Origin: Prevotellaceae bacterium UBA2738
Lineage (GTDB): Bacteria; Bacteroidota; Bacteroidia; Bacteroidales; Bacteroidaceae
NCBI GenBank assembly: GCA_002353585.1
Contig: DEJW01000040.1
Coordinates: 54,447 to 118,446, forward strand
DNA length: 64,000 nucleotides
Direction of reading: 5' to 3'
This document shows, in pieces, positions 17,280 to 26,122 of the stretch; within the stretch, counting starts at the first letter, position 1, and each line of letters begins with the position of its first letter. The notes under the pieces were generated by a model. The model searched no databases. It saw only the letters and a program-made list of their open reading frames with translations, and was not told the origin of the DNA. The translations under genes and the position numbers were made by a program.

Positions 17280-18890
17280 GTGAAAAAATCATTGTACACA
17301 CTGCTGGCTCTCATGCTCTGCGCCGTTAACGCTACGGCACAGGTGACCAGCATAAAAGCCGACAACGACTGGGCTCTCGACGTAGAGATGCAGGGCTCAT
17401 TCAGCAACAGCAAGACTCCCCTGTGGCTCAATGCCAACAAGTATGGCATCAGCAGCCTCAACTCCCAAAACGGATACATAAGAGGTATCGGTGCATGGGA
17501 CAAGAATTTTGACGTAAACAAGAGTGGAGTCGTCAACGGGAATCGCATTATTAACCTTAACGCAGGACTTGACATCATCGTGCCGATTGGCTACAAGAGT
17601 CAGGGCTATAAGGAGCACTACACCAACCATTTTGTGTTGCAGCAAGCATTTGCCGAGTTGAACTACAAATTAGGTACGCTCACAGTGGGTTCCAAGCATC
17701 AGCCTATGGAACTGAAGAACAACGAACTCTCTTCAGGTTCACAAACCTTAGGCATCAACGCCCGTCCTGTGCCACAGGTGCGCATAGGGCTCAATGACTA
17801 TTGGAACATTCCTGGCACCAAGAAGTGGGTAGCAGTAAAGGCTCACATGGCATACGGCATGATGACAGACGGCGGATGGGAAGAAACATTCGTCAGCGGC
17901 TCTGGCAACAAATACAACAAAAACACTCGTTACCACCAGAAGGCAGGCTACCTGAAGATAGGTAAGGAAGAGGTGTTCCCTCTCACCCTGACCATAGGAC
18001 TGGAGATGGCTTCGCAGTTTGGCGGATATATGTATAAGTACAACAGCAAGACCAAATCATATACCGAGACAAAGGTAAGATGTAATTTCAACACCTACTG
18101 GCACGCATTCACTGGTACTGGAGCAGAAGAAAAGGAGGAAGGCTCAGAATATCAGAATGCTGAGGGCAACCACTTAGGCAGTTGGGTGATACGCCTCAAC
18201 TGGAAAGCCAAGACGTGGGAGGCAGGCTTCTATATGGACCATTACTTCGAGGACCATTCCTCTATGTTCCTGCTTGACTATGACGGATATGGCACAGGCA
18301 GCGACTGGAACAAGAAAGTTGACAGCCGTTATTTCCGCTACGACCTCAAGGACTACCTCATGGGCTTTGACGTAAAACTGAAGAACTTCAAGTATCTCAA
18401 CCAGGCAGTGGTGGAGTATATGACCACTCGCTACCAGTGCGGACCTATATACCACGACCATACCAAGGGCATCAGCGACCACATCTGTGGCAAGGACGGA
18501 TACTACAACCACAGCAGTATGCCAGGCTGGCAACACTATGGTCAATTCATAGGCAACCCGCTGTATATGTCACCAATCTACAACGAAGACGGATACATCG
18601 GTCCTCGCTGCAACCGTTTCAAGGCTTGGCACTTTGGCATAGCAGGCGACCCAATGTGCGGACTGCACTACAGGGCAAAACTCAGCTGGCAGAAAGGATG
18701 GGGCACATACAGTTCACCTTACACTGACCCAAGAGAAAATACCAGTCTGCTGCTTGAGGCAGGTTACAAGTTCCCTGAGAAGAGCATTTTCTACGGTTTC
18801 ACTGCATCTATGGCATACGGAGCCGACTGGGGTGAGCTGAGAGGCAACAACTCAGGCATGCAGTTTACAGTACTTTATCACGTTCACTAA
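17280..18890 (+). CDS. wzi: Capsule assembly Wzi-family outer-membrane protein
   Basis: 536-residue outer-membrane barrel of the Wzi family (PF14052), which in known systems helps attach capsular polysaccharide to the cell surface. A signal peptide ends at NATAQ. The mature part is rich in aromatic and polar alternation and shows the Bacteroidota Wzi pattern (TPLWLNANKYGISSLNSQNG near the start; LTVGSKHQPMELKNNELSSG; GLHYRAKLSWQKGWGTYSSP near the end). The start codon is GTG, 32 nt after the promoter. It lies 1.2 kb before the polysaccharide operon and may act with it (inference). Confidence 0.9.
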   Translation: MKKSLYTLLALMLCAVNATAQVTSIKADNDWALDVEMQGSFSNSKTPLWLNANKYGISSLNSQNGYIRGIGAWDKNFDVNKSGVVNGNRIINLNAGLDIIVPIGYKSQGYKEHYTNHFVLQQAFAELNYKLGTLTVGSKHQPMELKNNELSSGSQTLGINARPVPQVRIGLNDYWNIPGTKKWVAVKAHMAYGMMTDGGWEETFVSGSGNKYNKNTRYHQKAGYLKIGKEEVFPLTLTIGLEMASQFGGYMYKYNSKTKSYTETKVRCNFNTYWHAFTGTGAEEKEEGSEYQNAEGNHLGSWVIRLNWKAKTWEAGFYMDHYFEDHSSMFLLDYDGYGTGSDWNKKVDSRYFRYDLKDYLMGFDVKLKNFKYLNQAVVEYMTTRYQCGPIYHDHTKGISDHICGKDGYYNHSSMPGWQHYGQFIGNPLYMSPIYNEDGYIGPRCNRFKAWHFGIAGDPMCGLHYRAKLSWQKGWGTYSSPYTDPRENTSLLLEAGYKFPEKSIFYGFTASMAYGADWGELRGNNSGMQFTVLYHVH

Positions 18891-18908
18891 AGACCCGCAA
18901 AAAGAGAT

Positions 18909-19424
18909 ATGACAAGAATCTGGCAACATAGCAACAAGATGATGAGTAAATTTTTATTCTTCATTCTATATTCTTTATTCTTCATTACCTTGACAGGCTG
19001 CAGCACCCACTCCAGCGACAACGGCGACCTCGACAACTGGTGGTATCTGCGCCAGGTAGATGACCTGACAGAGAACACCACCACCGATTATGTCAGTAAG
19101 AAAGTGTTCTGGGGCTATATCGGAGCCCTGATGCAGACACAGGGTGCAGGTGCAGGAACATACCTCTATCGCTTCGATCATAGCGGCAACACCCTTCGGG
19201 TGCATACCCCCCGCCATCACAGCCGAGGCAAGGGCGACCCACTACTCACTGAAGACGAGCTGTCAAAGCTCGAGGTACATGGACTGCACCTCAAGGATAA
19301 GGGCAACGTAAACGATGGCGAGATAATCTACGAAGAGACCTTCACCGTAGAGGAACTCAACTCAGACCGCATGGTGCTCCTAAACGAGGACAAGACCCTC
19401 CGCCTCCATTTCATAGCATATTAA
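18909..19424 (+). CDS. Lipocalin-like lipoprotein (DUF4847 type)
   Basis: Small lipoprotein with signal FFITLTGC; the internal ATG around 18939-18942 (MMSKFLFFILY) would give a more normal signal peptide than the ATG at 18909. The mature domain of about 140 residues has a lipocalin-like strand order (WWYLRQVDD, TYLYRFDHSGNTLRVH, EETFTVEELNSDRMVLLNEDKTLRLHF), the last part being typical of the DUF4847/lipocalin-like families of Bacteroidota. It follows wzi by 18 nt and is probably co-transcribed. Ligand and role unknown. Confidence 0.75.
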   Translation: MTRIWQHSNKMMSKFLFFILYSLFFITLTGCSTHSSDNGDLDNWWYLRQVDDLTENTTTDYVSKKVFWGYIGALMQTQGAGAGTYLYRFDHSGNTLRVHTPRHHSRGKGDPLLTEDELSKLEVHGLHLKDKGNVNDGEIIYEETFTVEELNSDRMVLLNEDKTLRLHFIAY

Positions 19425-19506
19425 CCAACCCATAACTTGCTAATTATAAGCAGGCAGTTTTTGGATTTTTCTCAAAAACTGCCATCAAAAACTTGCGGAT
19501 GTAGAA

Positions 19507-19611
19507 GCATTACCTCTGCATGCAGAGGCATTACTTCTGCAGCTAAAAGCATTACTTCTATCTCTAAAAGCATTACTTTTAGCGCTAAAAGCATAGCTTT
19601 TACCTTTTCGT
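19507..19611. repeat. 21-nt periodic array: GCATTAC plus 14-nt variable palindromes
   Basis: The word GCATTAC occurs at 19507, 19528, 19549 and 19570 and as GCATAGC at 19591, exactly 21 nt apart. The 14-nt intervals differ: CTCTGCATGCAGAG and TTTTAGCGCTAAAA are perfect palindromes, TTCTGCAGCTAAAA and TTCTATCTCTAAAA are partial. Confidence 0.9.
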
Positions 19612-19758
19612 CAGAAAAAGCCTACTTTTTAATTTTTAATTTCACGAAAAACTTGTAGTTTTTAGTGAGCCTCCCCCTAACCCCACTTACACCCCTCTAA
19701 CCCCAGTATTTATGGGACTTCACACAGGTGGGGTCAAATTGCTTTAACCCCACCTATG

Positions 19759-19844
19759 ACCCCACTTTTGACCCCACCTACCCACAAAATTTACATTTCC
19801 CAAAGATCTTCTTTTTTCCAAAAAAGTGGGGTCAAAAGTGGGGT
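19759..19844. repeat. 19-bp perfect inverted repeat with G-rich arm
   Basis: ACCCCACTTTTGACCCCAC (19759-19777) is exactly complementary in reverse to 19826-19844, with a 48-nt loop. Flanking bases extend the match imperfectly. The right arm continues into further GGGG runs (to 19855 and at 19916-19930), which could also form a G-quadruplex. Confidence 0.8.
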
Positions 19845-19966
19845 TGGAAGTGGGGTTCAGCCCATCCTACCCCACTCGTCTCATCTTAGTATTCATGCGC
19901 TTTCCGGAAGAAAAGTGGGGTTAGTGGGGTAGAAAATGAAATTTGTAACAAAAAAATATCATTTCC

Positions 19967-19998
19967 TTTGCATACATGCAAGGATTTTTGTACCTTTG
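19967..19998 (+). promoter_or_regulatory. Promoter of the polysaccharide operon
   Basis: TTTG (19967-19970), 20 nt, TACCTTTG (19991-19998), 54 nt before the wzz-like ATG. No UpxY-type antiterminator gene precedes the operon. Confidence 0.8.
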
Positions 19999-20051
19999 CT
20001 CCGTAATTTATATCTCTCATTATATTCTACAGCAAAAAACAACCACAAGAT

Positions 20052-21131
20052 ATGAGTGAAGAAAACAAGATAAGAATAGATTTTAGTGAAATTTGGAAAA
20101 GACTTCTAAAGAATAAATTCCTCTTCCTTAAAGTTTGGGGGGTTACCATTGTGTTGTCATGCCTTTGGATTTTCCCAAAGCCACGATACTATAAATGTGA
20201 AGTAAGCATAGCTCCAGAAACATCCACTAATTCTGGAGCACTAGGCAGTCTCAGTAACATAGCATCCAATTTCGGTTTCAATTTAGGAGATGTAACTACA
20301 ACAGATGCGATTTATCCTCAATTGTATCCAGAGTTGCTTAAATCCACAAACTTTCTGGTGGAGTTGTTTGATATTCAGATTCAAACAGCAGATGGCAAGA
20401 TCAAGACCGATTATTACACCTATCTCGTGAAATATCAAAAGCAGTGTTTTTGGGATTACCCCAAAATATTCCTTGTTTCAGTAATAGAGATGTTGACTGA
20501 AAAGGAAGACACTCCTGTTGCAGGCAAAGGAGGAAAGCGCTTTGACCCTTTCAGGCTCAGCAAGAAGACAAGCTCGGTCTTGGAGACTATGACGGACAAG
20601 ATATCTACCACGTATAGCAAGAAGACGGATGTAGTATCTTTGACCGTAGAGGACCAAGATCCTCTGGTGTGTGCCTTGATGGCAGACAGCATAAAGAACA
20701 AGCTTCAGGCGTATATTACAGATTATCGCACCAAGAAGGCACGCATAGATTATGAGCACTACAAAAACCTCACGGCTCAGGCAAAGCAAAATTACGAGCT
20801 GGCTCGTCAAAGATATGCAAGTTTTGCTGATTCCAACGAGGATTTAGTACTTAAAAGCATACAGAGCAAGGAGGACGATTTAGAGAATGACATGCAGTTG
20901 AAATACAACATCTACACTGCGATGAATACCCGATTGGAGATGGCAATGGCTAAGGTACAGGAGGCAACACCAGCATTCACTACTTTGAGTAATGCGACAG
21001 TACCTGTCAAGCCTGCAGGTCCAAAACGCGTGCTTTTTATTATAGCGATGCTCTTCTGCTCCACTATAGGCACGGTATCTTACATTTTCAGAAGAAGAAT
21101 AATGTCTGAACTGTCGGGTACGAAAAAATAA
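20052..21131 (+). CDS. Wzz-type polysaccharide chain-length determinant
   Basis: Inner-membrane co-polymerase that sets polysaccharide chain length. The 359-residue product has a cytoplasmic N-terminus, a membrane segment near residues 25-42 (VWGVTIVLSCLWIFP), a periplasmic domain opening with RYYKCEVSIAPE, a long coiled coil near residues 215-300, and a second membrane segment near 325-345 preceded by the Pro-rich PVKPAGPKR motif typical of Wzz. No Walker motifs follow, so it lacks the tyrosine kinase part of Wzc. First gene of the AT-rich operon; 3 nt before the flippase start. Codon use and base composition differ visibly from flanking genes, suggesting horizontal exchange of the locus (inference). 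Confidence 0.88.
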   Translation: MSEENKIRIDFSEIWKRLLKNKFLFLKVWGVTIVLSCLWIFPKPRYYKCEVSIAPETSTNSGALGSLSNIASNFGFNLGDVTTTDAIYPQLYPELLKSTNFLVELFDIQIQTADGKIKTDYYTYLVKYQKQCFWDYPKIFLVSVIEMLTEKEDTPVAGKGGKRFDPFRLSKKTSSVLETMTDKISTTYSKKTDVVSLTVEDQDPLVCALMADSIKNKLQAYITDYRTKKARIDYEHYKNLTAQAKQNYELARQRYASFADSNEDLVLKSIQSKEDDLENDMQLKYNIYTAMNTRLEMAMAKVQEATPAFTTLSNATVPVKPAGPKRVLFIIAMLFCSTIGTVSYIFRRRIMSELSGTKK

Positions 21132-21134
21132 TTC

Positions 21135-22667
21135 ATGACACCATCTACAAGAATCATAGTGAACACTATAGCCCAGTACTGTCGTTCCGTAATAACGATG
21201 GCACTGGCTTTTGTTACTACGAGGGTAGTGTTCAGGGGACTCGGAGTAGTAGATTTTGGCATCTTCTCTGTCGTGGCAGGTTTTGTCACCATGTTAGGTT
21301 TTATCACAAATGCCCTCGTAATATCAACCCAGAGGTACATATCATATTTCTATGGTAGCGGACAGAAAGAAGAAACCAGAAAAATCTTCATCAACAGTTT
21401 GTTTGTCCACATAGTTATAGTCTTTCTTATAACGGTCGTATTTCTTCTTTTGAGGGATGTGTTTGTAGAGCACTGGCTTAACATACCCAGTGAGAGGACG
21501 GATGCAGCATACTACGTCTATATGATATCAGTACTGATGCTGGCAGTTACGGTGCTGGAAGCTCCATTCAAGGCATTGTTCATAGCCCGGGAGAATATAG
21601 TCTTTATATCCGTAGTTGAAGTACTGGATGCCATAGTCAAGTTGCTGCTCATAATATTTTCATTTGAGGTACTGGGCATAGACAAGCTCGTGATGTATTC
21701 CAATGTCATGGTGACGGTGATAACGGTCAATCTTCTCGTTTTCTCACTTTATGCATTGATTAATTACGAAGAATGCACATTAAGATTTAAGCGTGATGAT
21801 ATCAACAGAAAGTACATCTACGGTCTGACCAATTTTGCCGGTTGGACAACAATAGACACTGCATCTGCCGTTTTACGTAGTCAGGGTATAGCTGTCATCT
21901 TAAACAACTTCCTGGGGGCAGTAATCAATGCTTCTTTTGGTATAGCAATGCAGATAAAAACAGCTTCATCATTTGTCTTTACTTCCATACTCAACGCAAT
22001 GACTCCTCAGATAATGAAAGCTGAGGGCTCCGGAGACAGACATCAGATGGTGAGGCTGGCTACTCTGGAGAGTAAATTTTCTACTGCAATAATGATTTTG
22101 ACAGTATACCCTATAGTTTTTGAACTCCCCTCACTTTTAACCTTGTGGCTTGGCACGGAACCAGTTCACGCATCAATGTTTTGTACGTTCTTGATTATAG
22201 CATTTCTTGCTGATGGCGTAAGTCTGGGCTTGCATGTAGCCAACCAGGCTCTGGGAAATATCGGAAGATACACTCTGATAATGAATGTACCAAAGATACT
22301 AAGTCTTATTTTGGTGTGGCTTGCACTCTTTTGTGGGTATGGTGTGGAGAGTGTCATGTGGATATACCTGATTGTTGAAATTGCGATTTCCTTAGTGCGC
22401 ATTCCATTTACTGCCAAGAGAGCATCCTTTCCCATACGTGATTACCTGAGGGACGCTGTCTATCCACTCATTATACTTTTCGTCGGAATAACAATATATT
22501 GTGAATTGATAGTCAGTTTCCTTGATTTCAAATATAGGTTTGTCTTTACATACATCACTGCAGTATTAGTAGGTAGTGCCATAATGTGGATACTATTATT
22601 GGATCGTAAGGAGAAGGAATATATAAAGAAGACTCTACACATAGGACGTAGTGACAATATCAATTAA
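21135..22667 (+). CDS. Wzx-type lipid-linked oligosaccharide flippase
   Basis: Polytopic membrane protein of 510 residues with about 12-14 hydrophobic segments, of the MOP/PST superfamily; it should flip undecaprenyl-linked repeat units across the inner membrane. Recognisable parts: the N-terminal TRIIVNTIAQYCRSVITMAL with RVVFRGLGVVDFGIFSVVAGF, and the mid-protein LTNFAGWTTIDTASAVLRSQG followed by NNFLGAVINASFGIAMQI, typical of Bacteroides capsule flippases. It overlaps the next gene by 17 nt, so translation is coupled. Confidence 0.9.
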   Translation: MTPSTRIIVNTIAQYCRSVITMALAFVTTRVVFRGLGVVDFGIFSVVAGFVTMLGFITNALVISTQRYISYFYGSGQKEETRKIFINSLFVHIVIVFLITVVFLLLRDVFVEHWLNIPSERTDAAYYVYMISVLMLAVTVLEAPFKALFIARENIVFISVVEVLDAIVKLLLIIFSFEVLGIDKLVMYSNVMVTVITVNLLVFSLYALINYEECTLRFKRDDINRKYIYGLTNFAGWTTIDTASAVLRSQGIAVILNNFLGAVINASFGIAMQIKTASSFVFTSILNAMTPQIMKAEGSGDRHQMVRLATLESKFSTAIMILTVYPIVFELPSLLTLWLGTEPVHASMFCTFLIIAFLADGVSLGLHVANQALGNIGRYTLIMNVPKILSLILVWLALFCGYGVESVMWIYLIVEIAISLVRIPFTAKRASFPIRDYLRDAVYPLIILFVGITIYCELIVSFLDFKYRFVFTYITAVLVGSAIMWILLLDRKEKEYIKKTLHIGRSDNIN

Positions 22668-23853
22668 TAGAAATACTATAGGTTGGATCTTTCTCTGTGT
22701 GGGAATGCTTTTGTTTTTCTTCGCAGATTTGCACCCTTGGTTTCTCTGGCCAGTGGAAATGCTGATGATGCCTACTGGCGCACTGCTATGCCTGGTGTCT
22801 ATATTAATAACTCGCAATTCAGAAAACCCTCTCTTTGAGAGAGACGATTCCATACGAGTTATTTTCCTGTGTTCAGTGATGTATGTATATAGTATGCTGA
22901 CATCTCAGATTACCGTAGGCAGTATTGTTGTGTCAGTGTCGGCAATTATAGCATTCTATTGTTTGCTGAAGCTTTCGCCACAAAATATGGAGCGATTATT
23001 AAATATGATTGCGACAATTTATGGCTTTATGATGGCAATTTCTGTAGGTGCCTTCATTGCAGTCCTTTTAGGTGTAAACATCCCTTTTACTGATGCTGAA
23101 TACCAAGATGGTAATTACCATTACCTTAATTACAAGTTCTTTATGATAAACCTTGGAGATATGAAAGAAGAGATGCCACGCTTCTGCTCATATTTCATTG
23201 AGCCCAGCCATGTAGGTACAACTTCCTGTTTTTTGCTTTTAGCGCAATGGGGTAAGTGGCGAAAGTGGTATAATATCGCTACCATGCTGTCTATATTCTG
23301 CTCTCTTTCTCTTGCAGCTTATGTGATTTTTCCTCTGATTATTTTTCTTGGTTTGTGGTCTGACGGAAAAAAAATATTACCAAAGATTGCTATTATGATA
23401 GGGCTCCTTGTAATATTTTTTATAGGAGTCATGAGTTACGAGGGTGGTGACAATGTATTATATGACCGAATCTTTGACCGATTAACAATAGAAAACGGAG
23501 AACTGAAGGGTAATAACCGTGTTGATGCCGACTTCCATAATTTGTTAATGGATATGCTGGACTCGCCTGACATATTCTTTGGCAGGGATGGGTCAAAACT
23601 TGATTGGGGAAACTCTGGTGCTACGGTTTTCCTATACGATTATGGCATTGTGGGGATGATACTGTTATTGATGATGTATTTATCAGTATTCCTTTTAGGC
23701 TCAGACAAGAAAAGAGCGATTTCAGCGGCAATAATTATATCCATTATATTCATGGTTGACGGTCATGCTCTTTGGCTTTGCTACTTTATACCCATATATG
23801 CTACGGCAGTATCAACTTCTTTAAAAACTGATAGTGATGAACCTACTATTTGA
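22651..23853 (+). CDS. Probable Wzy-type polysaccharide polymerase
   Basis: 400-residue membrane protein with about ten hydrophobic segments and a large hydrophilic loop in the second half (around residues 265-310, YDRIFDRLTIENGELKGNNRVDADFHN), the layout of O-antigen/capsule polymerases. The motif GNNRxD in that loop and a preceding FIEPSHVGT segment occur in EpsG/Wzy-like proteins of Bacteroidota. Sequence similarity within Wzy proteins is low, so the call rests on topology and on its position between flippase and glycosyltransferase genes. The start is GTG at 22651, inside the flippase 3' end; it overlaps the next gene by 20 nt. Confidence 0.8.
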   Translation: MTISINRNTIGWIFLCVGMLLFFFADLHPWFLWPVEMLMMPTGALLCLVSILITRNSENPLFERDDSIRVIFLCSVMYVYSMLTSQITVGSIVVSVSAIIAFYCLLKLSPQNMERLLNMIATIYGFMMAISVGAFIAVLLGVNIPFTDAEYQDGNYHYLNYKFFMINLGDMKEEMPRFCSYFIEPSHVGTTSCFLLLAQWGKWRKWYNIATMLSIFCSLSLAAYVIFPLIIFLGLWSDGKKILPKIAIMIGLLVIFFIGVMSYEGGDNVLYDRIFDRLTIENGELKGNNRVDADFHNLLMDMLDSPDIFFGRDGSKLDWGNSGATVFLYDYGIVGMILLLMMYLSVFLLGSDKKRAISAAIIISIIFMVDGHALWLCYFIPIYATAVSTSLKTDSDEPTI

Positions 23854-25024
23854 TCAGACAGGAGCTCAGGCTACATTCTATAATGGAGCAGCAGAATACG
23901 CTCAAAGTGTATTTCTGAATATGCTTTCAATGTTGAAGAATTACCCCGATACAAAAATATTCAGTTTGTATTCTTCAGCACGCAAGTTCAGATATGAAGC
24001 TTTAAGCCCAGACGCCCTGAAAGACCAAGAGCATGTAACATTCGTGGATTACCATAACAAGACCGTCAAAGAGATAATTAAAGAAAACAATATAGACCTG
24101 CTCTTTATAACGTGTGCACAGTCCTTTTGTGATCTTGCGGTTGGAGATTTAGGCGACTTGGGATGTAAGGTCGTTGTTGTCATACATGACCTGTACGTAG
24201 AAGAGATGGAGAATTCTAAGATAGAGTATCCTCATTACATTAAGCATCCTTGGCGTTTTATCCATAATAGTTTGGGTAGAGTAAAGGTAAGGCTCCTGTC
24301 TGGTACAACGACTTCCAGGCATAAGATAATGCGTGGGCTTATAGAAAATAACGATTCTATAATAATTACGGTGTCGGACTACACGAAAAATTCTATAGAG
24401 TACTTCTTCCCAGATTATTCAGACAGGATTTTTGTCTTTTATTCTCCCATGAAAGTGTGTCCATTTCAAAAAGAGGAAATAGACAATGCAAGATTACGGG
24501 AAATAGTAAGGGAAAAGAAAAAATACTTCCTTTTGCTGTCAGCAGACAGAGTGACAAAGAATGGAGAGAGAATGCTCAATGCATTCAAGCGATATGTAAA
24601 GAATTGTGATTCCTCTGCCTTGGTGGTAACTACAGGGTATAAAAAAGACATGTTCAAGGGACACATTGCCCTTCCATTTCTGTCTTCGTCGGATATTGAA
24701 CACCTGTATCAGAATTGCCACGCTCTATTATATCCTTCTTTGTTTGAAGGTTTCGGGTATCCTCCTATTGAGGTAATGAGATTTGACAAACCCGTTCTAT
24801 CTTCAAATGTATGTTCTATGCCGGAGATTCTTGGAGATGCACCAATATATTTCTCTCCTGTATATGAATCAAGTATGTATGGAGCACTTCGTAAGTTCAA
24901 TTCCTCCTCTTACGAAAAACTACAGGAACAAGTGCATAAGCAATATGAAAAGGTGCATAGAAGACAAAACGATGATTTAAAAAAATTGTCAACAATATTA
25001 TTAAACGGTTCTCTATTGAAGTAG
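23834..25024 (+). CDS. GT4-family glycosyltransferase
   Basis: 396-residue cytosolic or membrane-associated transferase with a GT-B fold. The C-terminal nucleotide-sugar domain shows YFLLLSADRVTKNGERML and LLYPSLFEGFGYPPIEVMRF with the EX7E-type acidic pair, followed by SNVCSMPEILGDAPIYFSP. The N-terminal acceptor domain opens with LLFDQTGAQATFYNGAAEYA. GTG at 23834 and ATG at 23837 are both possible starts; both overlap the polymerase gene. It probably adds one sugar of the repeat unit; donor and linkage cannot be read from sequence. Confidence 0.88.
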   Translation: MMNLLFDQTGAQATFYNGAAEYAQSVFLNMLSMLKNYPDTKIFSLYSSARKFRYEALSPDALKDQEHVTFVDYHNKTVKEIIKENNIDLLFITCAQSFCDLAVGDLGDLGCKVVVVIHDLYVEEMENSKIEYPHYIKHPWRFIHNSLGRVKVRLLSGTTTSRHKIMRGLIENNDSIIITVSDYTKNSIEYFFPDYSDRIFVFYSPMKVCPFQKEEIDNARLREIVREKKKYFLLLSADRVTKNGERMLNAFKRYVKNCDSSALVVTTGYKKDMFKGHIALPFLSSSDIEHLYQNCHALLYPSLFEGFGYPPIEVMRFDKPVLSSNVCSMPEILGDAPIYFSPVYESSMYGALRKFNSSSYEKLQEQVHKQYEKVHRRQNDDLKKLSTILLNGSLLK

Positions 25025-25028
25025 TAAA

Positions 25029-26111
25029 ATGTCAAAACCACGAGTCATAGCATTCTATCTCCCGCAATATCATCCCACGCCACATAATGACGAGTGGTGG
25101 GGCAAAGGTTTTACGGAATGGACAAATGTCGCTAGAGCGAAGAAACTGTTTCCTGGTCATTATCAACCCAAAATACCTGCTGACCTTGGATTCTATGATT
25201 TGCGCCTTCCAGAAGTGCGCGAACAACAAGCCCAACTGGCAGGTGAAGCGGGCGTAGACGGATTCTGCTATTATGAGTATTGGTTTGGTAACGGGCATGA
25301 GGAACTGGAGCGTCCTTTTAAGGAAGTTGTAGAAAGTGGAAGGCCAGACTTCCCCTTTTGTCTGTGTTGGGCAAATGAGTCATGGAAAAAGAAATCATGG
25401 AGCAAAGATGGGGCTATCTTTGATAGTAAACTGCTTGCCGAACAAACTTATCCTGGAGAAGAAGATATCATTAAACACTTCTATGCCAGACTCGATGCCT
25501 TTAAAGATACTCGCTACATGAAGTATGAAGGTAAGCTAATCTATATGGTATACAAACCATTAGAGTTACCTGACAACCAATTATTCATGAAAACTTGGCA
25601 GAAACTGGCAAAAGAAAATGGACTTCCAGGCTTTTATTTCTTAGGGTTCGAATTCCTTGCCGACATACACGGAGAAGAAATCTTAAAGTTGGGCTACGAT
25701 GCTGTGGTCTCTTGCAGAAACAGCAAGGATCATATTTTCAGCTTCTGGTATATCCTTAGACGCTCCACATTTATTTTAAACATTCCAAGGATAAACTCCT
25801 ACAAAAAAATGTGGCCTAAATTGGTAACCAATCTTGAAAAGACCAATGACTTGTACATACCAGTCTTAATGCCAAACTGGGATCATACACCAAGAAGTGG
25901 AGCCAGAGGAGACTTATTTCAGGGAGCAACTCCAGAAGAGTTTGAAAAGCATTGTAAGGATGCCCTAACTGCTGTTGCAAAGAAAAATAATCCTCTTTGC
26001 TTTATCAAATCTTGGAATGAATGGGGCGAGGGAAATTACATGGAGCCAGATTTGAAATACGGAAAGGGATATATTGAAGCATTACGTAAAGTTATAGATG
26101 AACTTAGATAA
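25029..26111 (+). CDS. WbsX-family protein (PF14307), GH99-like
   Basis: 360 residues matching the WbsX family found in O-antigen and capsule loci: YLPQYHPTPHNDEWWGKGFT near residue 10, VDGFCYYEYWFGNGHEELERP near 76, CLCWANESW near 105, and the C-terminal IKSWNEWGEGNYMEPD. The fold resembles the GH99 endo-mannanase barrel, and the conserved Glu residues in ANESW and NEWGEG could be catalytic (inference). Whether the protein transfers or hydrolyses sugars is not settled. No signal peptide, so it acts in the cytoplasm with the assembly enzymes. Starts 4 nt after the previous gene. Confidence 0.92.
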   Translation: MSKPRVIAFYLPQYHPTPHNDEWWGKGFTEWTNVARAKKLFPGHYQPKIPADLGFYDLRLPEVREQQAQLAGEAGVDGFCYYEYWFGNGHEELERPFKEVVESGRPDFPFCLCWANESWKKKSWSKDGAIFDSKLLAEQTYPGEEDIIKHFYARLDAFKDTRYMKYEGKLIYMVYKPLELPDNQLFMKTWQKLAKENGLPGFYFLGFEFLADIHGEEILKLGYDAVVSCRNSKDHIFSFWYILRRSTFILNIPRINSYKKMWPKLVTNLEKTNDLYIPVLMPNWDHTPRSGARGDLFQGATPEEFEKHCKDALTAVAKKNNPLCFIKSWNEWGEGNYMEPDLKYGKGYIEALRKVIDELR

Positions 26112-26122
26112 ATGATAGTGCA

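Larger units (their letters stand above)
19425..20051. other. Repeat-rich 627-bp non-coding region before the polysaccharide operon
   Basis: No convincing gene is seen. From left to right it holds a 21-nt periodic array (19507-19611), CCCCAC-rich sequence, a 19-bp perfect inverted repeat (19759-19777 and 19826-19844), several GGGG runs, and the operon promoter (19967-19998). A 73-codon open frame at 19437-19658 is just the translation of the 21-nt array (repeats of KSITS) and is not called as a gene. Confidence 0.75.

Noticed and set aside
19437..19658. 73-codon open frame with repeated KSITS
   Set aside because: It is the in-frame reading of the 21-nt array; the period is a multiple of three, so any phase stays open. 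No promoter or start context supports it.
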